The notes under the pieces: model-generated
The model's input: only the letters and a program-made list of their open reading frames with translations
What the model was told of the DNA's origin: nothing
Databases searched by the model: none
From: Chloroflexota bacterium
Lineage (GTDB): Bacteria; Chloroflexota; Ktedonobacteria; Ktedonobacterales; Ktedonobacteraceae
DNA: 7,512 bases
Reading direction: 5' to 3'
NCBI GenBank assembly: GCA_005881995.1
Contig: VBHV01000271.1
Coordinates: 1 to 7,512 of the forward strand
Translations under genes and position numbers: made by a program
In this document: one piece after another, positions 1-4,180 of the stretch
How the letters are laid out: every line of letters starts with the position of its first letter
How positions within the stretch are numbered: position 1 is the first letter of the stretch

Positions 1-610
1 TGGCTTCTTCAGCGCGATGAAATGTACTCCACACATCGATATATCCAGTGCTCAGCACCCATTGCAGACCAGCAGACGATTCGCTCAATTTTTTGGTAAG
101 AGCGTTATACCCATCCCGCGCTTCTCTCAGCGCTACCTGCTGGTAGAGATGCCACTTTTTATTGTGATGCTGCGACTCTATTACATCAAGCTGCGCTTTC
201 AACTGGTTCATGCTGTTGATGAGGGTATCGTAACCGCGATTGTTCACCCCTTTGGCAGTGGTAAAGTGATAAAAGAAAATGGAGGCAACCAGCCACAGTC
301 CCACGGCCACAAGCGTGCCATAGACAATAGGATGCCAGCCGGATAAAGGCTCTGAGAAGAGGGAAACAGGGGGAGCAAAGTAGAATCCCGCCGTCAGCGC
401 AGAGGCAATAAGAGGAATATGTGCAGCCAAGCCTACCAGCGCCGCCCCATAGGCTTTCATCCCTGTGCGCACGTGGGCAAAAATCCCCTGCTTCAAGTCG
501 GACCGTTGAGAGCCTACATGTATCTCTTCAGCAATATCAATACGCCCGGTAAGTGTACCACCGGTATTAGACGTGATCATTTCAGAATGACCAGGTAGCG
601 CATCTTCCAT
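1..610 (-). CDS. Two-helix membrane protein with a cytosolic-looking tail, 3' end outside the window
   Basis: An open minus-strand frame runs from the ATG at 610 to the window edge without a stop (203 codons seen). A Shine-Dalgarno-like GGGGAAG sits 4 bases before the ATG, which supports this start. The protein has a soluble N-terminus of about 50 residues, a hydrophobic segment at about 55-80, a second at about 94-116, and then a hydrophilic, helix-prone region at about 125-203. The visible end reads STGYIDVWSTFHRAEEA. I have a general memory of similar tails following paired transmembrane helices in hypothetical membrane proteins, but I do not recognise a named family. The role is unknown; location in the inner membrane is inferred from the two helices. 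It is transcribed away from the tnpB element, whose left end lies about 170 bases upstream. A plus-strand frame of 109 codons at 17-346 overlaps it and looks like a shadow, because the minus frame has the RBS, the membrane pattern and a much longer open stretch. Confidence 0.8.
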   Translation of the reverse strand, partial: MEDALPGHSEMITSNTGGTLTGRIDIAEEIHVGSQRSDLKQGIFAHVRTGMKAYGAALVGLAAHIPLIASALTAGFYFAPPVSLFSEPLSGWHPIVYGTLVAVGLWLVASIFFYHFTTAKGVNNRGYDTLINSMNQLKAQLDVIESQHHNKKWHLYQQVALREARDGYNALTKKLSESSAGLQWVLSTGYIDVWSTFHRAEEA

Positions 611-675
611 AAGACTTCCCCAATTTCATTTGTATAAAGGTGAGACGATTCGCGCTACAGGAGAACTTGTAATAC

Positions 676-681
676 AGTATA
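676..681 (-). promoter_or_regulatory. Candidate -10 box for the membrane-protein gene
   Basis: On the minus strand TATACT (5 of 6 to TATAAT) lies about 65 bases upstream of the ATG at 610. No good -35 hexamer is present at 16-18 bases; the nearest sequence is CGTAAA/GTAAAA. The box sits inside a short inverted repeat, GTAAT...ATTAC (669-687), that could be an operator. This is a weak call that rests on the hexamer and its position only. Confidence 0.3.
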
Positions 682-792
682 CATTACTTTCGCTCATTTT
701 TACGCAACAAAAGCGCCAGGTGATCTTTTTCTATAAGACGATGCAGCAGGTGATTTTTCGCGTAGCATCTTTTCAGCAAATGCGGCAGGGAG

Positions 793-814
793 CCCCCTGG
801 CTTTAGACATGGGG
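793..814 (+). repeat. Left-end subterminal hairpin of the tnpB element
   Basis: A stem of CCCC with GGGG encloses TGGC-TTTA-GACA, with a bulged T on the 3' side. The upper stem is imperfect (GAC where GCC would pair). It mirrors the right-end hairpin and is the expected landmark for a Y1 transposase. The mismatch could mean that the left end is decaying. Confidence 0.5.
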
Positions 815-865
815 AGGAATGGCCGCGTGCGCTAGCACACCCACTAGTTTCACAGATATTCCACA

Positions 866-894
866 TTGACGATCTTTCTGAAGTAGAGTACACT
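866..894 (+). promoter_or_regulatory. Promoter of tnpB, predicted to give a leaderless mRNA
   Basis: TTGACG at 866-871 (5 of 6 to the -35 consensus) and TACACT at 889-894 (4 of 6 to the -10 consensus) are separated by exactly 17 bases. A start about 7 bases after the -10 box falls on or next to the A of the tnpB ATG at 901. There is no Shine-Dalgarno sequence before that ATG and no room for one, which agrees with leaderless translation. Confidence 0.6.
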
Positions 895-900
895 CGTGCT

Positions 901-2208
901 ATGAAACAGCTCATCACGGCCAAGCTCAAATTGCAGACGAATGCGACGCAGTTCCAGGCATTGCGCAAAACGCAACTGGCCTATCGTGATGCGCTGAACG
1001 CTGTGAGTCGGTATGCTTTCGAGCATGGCAAGATGAGCAACCAGATACGCTTGCGCGATGAAACGTACTACCAGACACGTGCTACCTATAAATTGCCTGC
1101 CCAAATGGCCACCAACGTTGCCCGCCAGGTCGGGGCCACCTATAAGACGCTCTGGACAAAGGTTCGGCAGAATAACGCTGCGCGTCGAGCTGGTCTGACC
1201 AAGAAGCGCTACCAGGGCCTGGACAAGCCACCCAAATATGTCTCCCCGACCTTGACGTATAACTATCAACGGGACTATAGCCTGAAGCCCGATCAACAGG
1301 TAAGCATCTTGACTCTCTCTGGGCGGGTGATTGTGCCCTACACCGCGTATTCCCAGCATGGCGCATTGCTCCAGCGGGGCGCACATATTGGAGCTGCGAA
1401 GCTCTGGTATGACAAACCCAAGAAACAGTTCTATTTGCTGGTCTCCCTGGAGGTTGAGGTAGCAGATCCCGCACCTGAAACCCATACGGGTGTCGCCGGT
1501 GTGGATGTAGGCGTTCGCTACTTGGCGGTCACTGCTACTACCACGGGAGACCGTTCCTTCCATTCCGGGAAGAAGATCATCCCCAAAGCCAACCATTATG
1601 CGAGACTGAGGAAGCGTCTGCAAAAGAAAGGCACTCGCTCTGCTACACGGCGCCTGGTCGTGATTGCTGGACGAGAGAGACGGTTGAAGCAAGATGCCAA
1701 TCATGTGGTCTCGAAACGTATCGTGACCCGACACCCGCACAGTCTGATTGGACTGGAACAGCTGACAGACATCCGCGAGCGCACTGGGCGCAGGCATAGC
1801 AAAAAGGCGAGCAAGAAGCAGCGACGTGCCAATGCTGCCTATTCCAAATGGGCCTTTGCTGAGTTGCACAGCATGATTGCCTATAAAGCTCTCCTGCAGG
1901 GTTCGATGGCGATCAAAGTGGATGCACACTACACCAGCAAGGCTTGCCCGATGTGTGGGCATACGTGCCAGGCCAATCGCCCCAAGAAGGGCCTGATGTT
2001 CATCTGCCAGCACTGTCATTACAGCCTGCATGCGGATCTGGTGGGTGCCAGAAATATCACGATGCGAACGCTCCTGGCCCGGCAAGACTGGGTGAGGACG
2101 GGGCAGTTGTCAATCGTCCCTGATGTGTCGGACGAAGAAGCCAAAGCTGCACGTCGGCTTCGGTATGCAGAGTTGCGGTGGAGTCTAGACACAAGCCCCG
2201 CCCTTTAG
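901..2208 (+). CDS. tnpB: TnpB, RNA-guided nuclease of the IS200/IS605 family
   Basis: This 435-residue protein is full length for TnpB. TnpB proteins are RuvC-type nucleases that use an RNA made from the element's right end (omega RNA / reRNA) to cut DNA next to a short motif; Cas12 enzymes descend from them. The N-terminal part (about 1-190) is the recognition/wedge region. The RuvC active site is visible: D202 in VAGVDVGVRYLA, E286 in IGLEQLTD, and D379 in LHADLVGARNI. A four-cysteine zinc finger (C349, C352, C369, C372) lies between the second and third acidic residues, the normal order. An Arg/Lys-rich segment at 292-310 follows E286. All catalytic residues are present, so the protein is probably active. 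The ATG at 901 fits the leaderless promoter and begins MKQLITAKLKL, a typical TnpB start. The stop codon lies in the loop of the right-end hairpin. A 411-codon minus-strand frame opposite it is a shadow. No tnpA is present. Confidence 0.95.
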   Translation: MKQLITAKLKLQTNATQFQALRKTQLAYRDALNAVSRYAFEHGKMSNQIRLRDETYYQTRATYKLPAQMATNVARQVGATYKTLWTKVRQNNAARRAGLTKKRYQGLDKPPKYVSPTLTYNYQRDYSLKPDQQVSILTLSGRVIVPYTAYSQHGALLQRGAHIGAAKLWYDKPKKQFYLLVSLEVEVADPAPETHTGVAGVDVGVRYLAVTATTTGDRSFHSGKKIIPKANHYARLRKRLQKKGTRSATRRLVVIAGRERRLKQDANHVVSKRIVTRHPHSLIGLEQLTDIRERTGRRHSKKASKKQRRANAAYSKWAFAELHSMIAYKALLQGSMAIKVDAHYTSKACPMCGHTCQANRPKKGLMFICQHCHYSLHADLVGARNITMRTLLARQDWVRTGQLSIVPDVSDEEAKAARRLRYAELRWSLDTSPAL

Positions 2209-2224
2209 GGCCGGGGTATTTGAC
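2090..2224 (+). ncRNA. Predicted omega RNA (reRNA) scaffold at the element's right end
   Basis: In characterised IS200/IS605 elements the guide RNA scaffold overlaps the 3' end of tnpB and runs to the right end, and the guide is the flanking sequence just outside. Here the last part of tnpB plus the 2196-2216 hairpin occupy that place, so a guide would begin near 2225. The 5' boundary is a guess; only the end hairpin and its position relative to tnpB are seen. Small-RNA reads piling up at 2090-2245 would confirm it. Confidence 0.4.
2196..2216 (+). repeat. Right-end subterminal hairpin of the tnpB element
   Basis: CCCCG-CCC pairs with GGG-C-CGGGG around a TTTA loop, with one bulged C. It is better paired than the left-end hairpin. 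The tnpB stop codon (TAG, 2206-2208) begins in the loop and ends in the first base of the 3' arm, so coding sequence and transposition signal overlap. It probably also forms the 3' part of the guide RNA scaffold. Confidence 0.65.
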
Positions 2225-2250
2225 CGAGAGTATGATAAAATATCCCCATT

Positions 2251-3708
2251 ATGCAAAACCTGTGGGCAGAAGATACCAACCACGAAATGGCTGAAGAAAG
2301 CGGCGCATCCGCGGGACGGGCCGCAGATCAGGCCATGTCTTCCCGACCGCCTGACGCAAAGCGTAGGACGCAGTCCATCAGGGAGTCTGGCAGTCGGAAT
2401 ATGGACACAGTGTTGTCCGCGTTGCGCGCCTGGCTGCTCTCAGATTACATAGCGCCCTACTGTCGCTCCCTGGCCGCCACCCGCATTTTTCGCCGTTGTT
2501 ATTTAATTGATGTCCTTGGCGGAACAAAGACAGGCAAGGACGTAGGGACGCGATTTATCGCGTCCACCTCTTCATCTGAAGCACTTACACTCAACATCTT
2601 TGACGACCTCACAGAAGGTGCATCATCTGAAAAACCACAGAAGCAAGCCCATTCACTCTCAATTCCGCCCATCCTCCAACCCATCGTTTCACTTGCTCAA
2701 GAGCTTGCGGGGGAAAGCAAGCCCATCACGCTTCAGGGCATGATACTTGAAGGCGGAAAGAACAAGGCAAAATCGGCGGATAGGCCCTTTGCCTTACCAA
2801 AAGCAAGCGCGCTCATAAGCGCGAACTGGCGAGAGATCGCGCCCGCCCTGCTCCCGGCAATCGAACAATTCGCCGCAATCTTCCTGCTCAATCCCATCTC
2901 GCCCACTTCCCAGCAGCACGAAATCCCATTCTTTACCTATGATGACCTCGTCCCTTTCTACCAACGAACTGCGCCAACCGAGCTATGCCTGCTCATCGCG
3001 CATAAACACATTGAAACTCGCCTGCTTCCAGCGTTGCACACCCCCCCAGGAGCAGCCGCCTTCACCTCCCTACTGCGAAGTGATCGCTGGAAGACCTTGC
3101 TGGCAAAGGATGATAACATCGCAAAAACCATCAACAACGTAATCGACCTGTTCCAGGCAGCAATGCAGCCGCATTTTCTCGCCGTGCAGCGCATCGCTTT
3201 CCCCATGCTGCTTGGCCCCGCCAGCGTAGAAGACACACCCTATACCCTCCTCTTCGCCACGCGCCGCCAGGACAGCCTCGTATGCATGAATGACGCCGTG
3301 TGCAGCTATCGCCGCCGCCTGGAAGGACAGAGCCATCGAGGCCTCCTCAACGAAGCCTGGTTTCGCGAGCAGCAGCGCGCCCGTCACGAAACTGCGATAC
3401 AGCACTTGAGAGAAGACACCCTGCGCCGGGGACGCGCCCAATCCCCTCGTCGCTGGCCCGACCTGCGCCAGCAACTACTCATCGCCCACTTCGGACAATG
3501 GCTGCAGCGCGATTACGATGAAATCATCCTCAACCTCCTACAATCCGGAGAACTCCGCTGTGACTGGAAACACCCGGCCACCGCCGCCGGTGGTATTGTA
3601 GGGGCGCCCCTTGCGGGCGCCCTGTCCAGCGAAGTTGCGGCCGCCCTCTCCAGAGTTCCTGGCAATGAGGACACCCTGTTATGGTCAGAAAAAAAGAAGC
3701 GTTACTAG
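2251..3708 (+). CDS. TcmP-like protein (diverged three-Cys-motif partner family, methyltransferase-like)
   Basis: The 485-residue frame matches my memory of the TcmP pattern. LRAWLLSDYIAPY (58-70) precedes YLIDVLGGTKTG (84-95), in the place of the family's YIDGFAGPG nucleotide/SAM-binding loop. IFLLNP (210-215) is in the place of FVFIDP. LLRSDRWKTLL (274-284) and YTLLFATRRQDSLVCMNDAV (331-350) are in the places of the family's conserved C-terminal strands, and a winged-helix-like segment follows (405-439). The FAGPG loop is altered, so catalytic ability is uncertain. TcmP genes usually sit beside a three-Cys-motif (Gp37/Gp68, DUF5131) gene; none is visible here. The exact biochemical role of the family is not known to me. 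Start choice: the ATG at 2251 gives the longest frame but has no Shine-Dalgarno. The ATG at 2401 (residue 51) lies directly after a dispersed repeat (2343-2401) and starts just before the first conserved helix, so the true protein may be 435 residues. Two further palindromes lie inside the frame (residues about 98-106 and 449-459). The stop lies in a hairpin. Confidence 0.6.
   Translation: MQNLWAEDTNHEMAEESGASAGRAADQAMSSRPPDAKRRTQSIRESGSRNMDTVLSALRAWLLSDYIAPYCRSLAATRIFRRCYLIDVLGGTKTGKDVGTRFIASTSSSEALTLNIFDDLTEGASSEKPQKQAHSLSIPPILQPIVSLAQELAGESKPITLQGMILEGGKNKAKSADRPFALPKASALISANWREIAPALLPAIEQFAAIFLLNPISPTSQQHEIPFFTYDDLVPFYQRTAPTELCLLIAHKHIETRLLPALHTPPGAAAFTSLLRSDRWKTLLAKDDNIAKTINNVIDLFQAAMQPHFLAVQRIAFPMLLGPASVEDTPYTLLFATRRQDSLVCMNDAVCSYRRRLEGQSHRGLLNEAWFREQQRARHETAIQHLREDTLRRGRAQSPRRWPDLRQQLLIAHFGQWLQRDYDEIILNLLQSGELRCDWKHPATAAGGIVGAPLAGALSSEVAAALSRVPGNEDTLLWSEKKKRY
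2343..2401 (+). repeat. Diverged copy of the three-way-junction repeat
   Basis: CCGACCGCC and GGCAGTCGG form an outer stem with one C-A mismatch. The first inner hairpin, ACGC-AAA-GCGT, has the same stem as the tandem copies at 3891-4070 with a different loop. The second inner hairpin, GGAC-GCA-GTCC, replaces a different stem in the tandem copies but stays paired. The repeat ends in GGAATA, as the tandem copies do. It lies within or just before the start of the TcmP-like gene. Confidence 0.65.
2546..2565. repeat. Perfect 9-bp palindrome inside the TcmP-like frame
   Basis: GGACGCGAT and ATCGCGTCC are separated by TT and preceded by GTAG, giving a GTAGGG head. Similar GTAGGG-headed palindromes occur at 3598 and 5822, which suggests a dispersed repeat family. 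It is read in frame as roughly VGTRFIAST, directly after the putative nucleotide-binding loop, without introducing a stop. Confidence 0.6.
3598..3622. repeat. GTAGGGG-headed palindrome near the 3' end of the TcmP-like gene
   Basis: GGGCGCCC (3602-3609) and GGGCGCCC (3615-3622) flank a CTTGC loop and are preceded by GTAG. It is translated in frame as GIVGAPLAGA, a low-complexity patch beyond the winged-helix-like segment. A smaller hairpin, CCACCG-CCGC-CGGTGG, sits at 3578-3593 just before it. Confidence 0.55.
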
Positions 3709-3749
3709 GGGGAAACGCCAGGTATGGGGATGCCCAGCGTTTTAGTAAC
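3701..3749. other. Interrupted inverted repeat spanning the TcmP-like stop codon
   Basis: GTTACTA (3701-3707) with AAACGC (3713-3718) pairs with GCGTTTTAGTAAC (3737-3749); five extra bases bulge on the left arm. The TAG stop at 3706-3708 lies in the left arm. There is no T-run after it, so a simple intrinsic terminator is unlikely. It could be the end of an inserted repeat or a 3' stabilising structure. Confidence 0.4.
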
Positions 3750-3828
3750 ACCTCTTAAAGTAGGAACGTTCTACCTGGATGATTGGTGGCATGAAATCGA
3801 GGGGAAATTGCACTGTCGCTCACAATAG
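3724..3828 (+). CDS. Possible 34-residue small protein, or a read-through tail of the TcmP-like gene
   Basis: A 34-codon frame starts at ATG 3724 (a second ATG is at 3730) and ends at TAG 3826. It encodes an aromatic, acidic peptide with the core VGTFYLDDWWHEIEGK. GGGGGA at 3708-3713 lies 10 bases upstream and could serve as a ribosome binding site. It is in the same frame as the TcmP-like gene, only five codons after that stop, so it could also be the former C-terminus of that gene, now cut off by a stop codon. No family is recognised. The ORF is short and lies in repeat-rich DNA, so it may be fortuitous. Confidence 0.3.
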   Translation: MGMPSVLVTPLKVGTFYLDDWWHEIEGKLHCRSQ

Positions 3829-3839
3829 TGAATTTCCCC
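3801..3839. repeat. Long hairpin in the intergenic region
   Basis: GGGGAAATT-g-CACT (3801-3814) pairs with AGTG-AATTTCCCC (3827-3839): 13 base pairs with one bulged G and a 12-base loop. The sequence after it (CTATCATATC) has no T-run, so it is not a standard terminator in the plus direction. It may be a small repeat unrelated to the 67-bp family, or a transcript-end structure for the TcmP-like gene. Confidence 0.5.
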
Positions 3840-3880
3840 CTATCATATCGTTCAATCAACGAGTATAATAATCAAAAAAA

Positions 3881-4068
3881 TACTACCTTGCCGACTGCCT
3901 GACGCGCAGCGTAGAACGAAGTTCGTTGGCAGTCGGAATAAAGAGAATACTACCTTGCCGACTGCCTGACGCGCAGCGTAGAACGAAGTTCGTTGGCAGT
4001 CGGAATAAAGAGAATACTACCTTGCCGACTGCCTGACGCGCAGCGTAGAACGAAGTTCGTTGGCAGTC
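3881..4068 (+). repeat. Tandem array of a 67-bp repeat with three-way-junction folding potential (2.8 copies)
   Basis: The period is exactly 67 bases, with the motif TACTACCTTG at 3881, 3948 and 4015. Each unit has a 46-base structured core and a 21-base A-rich linker. The core begins CCGACTGCC and ends GGCAGTCGG, a 9-bp outer stem. Inside are ACGC-GCA-GCGT and the near-palindrome AACGAA-G-TTCGTT. Cores lie at 3891-3936, 3958-4003 and 4025-4070; the third loses the last two bases of its right arm. The copies are otherwise identical, which suggests recent duplication. The frames through it code only repeated low-quality peptides, so this is not a gene. It is not a CRISPR array, because the spacing sequence is itself repeated. 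Confidence 0.85.
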
Positions 4069-4147
4069 ACTCGAACAGGCTGAAAGGACCAGGTTTATCT
4101 CACCCACATCCTCGCAGTCGGTAGATGGCTCTTTTAATGATGGAGAG

Positions 4148-4178
4148 CGACATCACGAAGCTGGTAAGCGTGATGTCG
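4148..4178 (+). promoter_or_regulatory. Perfect 10-bp inverted repeat ending two bases before the start codon
   Basis: CGACATCACG (4148-4157) and CGTGATGTCG (4169-4178) enclose an 11-base loop. In RNA this would be a stable hairpin directly against the ATG at 4181 and would occupy the ribosome-binding zone; in DNA it could be a protein operator. No Shine-Dalgarno lies between it and the ATG. Third-position GC is low across this stretch and rises sharply after 4181, so it appears to be leader rather than coding. Confidence 0.5.
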
Positions 4179-4180
4179 AA

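Larger units (their letters stand above)
780..2224 (+). mobile_element. tnpB-only IS200/IS605-family element (IS1341-like)
   Basis: The element carries an intact tnpB and no tnpA (Y1 transposase), so movement would need TnpA supplied in trans. The ends are approximate. A subterminal hairpin at 793-814 marks the left end and a matching one at 2196-2216 marks the right end. Both have the same design, a CCCC/GGGG stem base, a TTTA loop and one bulged base in the 3' arm, as expected for TnpA recognition hairpins. The right end is followed by GTATTTGAC, close to the GGGGTAGTTGAC ending I recall for related elements. IS200/IS605 elements insert without target duplication, so flanks cannot fix the exact borders. 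The element lies between a minus-strand membrane-protein gene and a plus-strand TcmP-like gene. Confidence 0.75.

Noticed and set aside
17..346. A 109-codon plus-strand frame at the left edge
   Set aside because: The minus strand carries a longer open frame with a ribosome binding site and a clear two-helix membrane pattern.
850..2085. A 411-codon minus-strand frame opposite tnpB
   Set aside because: It is the antisense of an unmistakable TnpB with all catalytic residues. The peptide has no recognisable domains, and no ribosome site supports it.
2220..2241. A promoter from the element's right end driving the TcmP-like gene (TTGACC with TATGAT or TAAAAT)
   Set aside because: The spacers are only 5 or 10 bases, far from the 16-18 needed.
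3881..4068. CRISPR-like array
   Set aside because: The units repeat in full, including the part between the palindromic cores, so there are no unique spacers, and no cas genes are nearby.
3883..4107. A 74-codon minus-strand frame
   Set aside because: It is made almost wholly of the 67-bp repeat array read through; the peptide is repetitive only because the DNA is.
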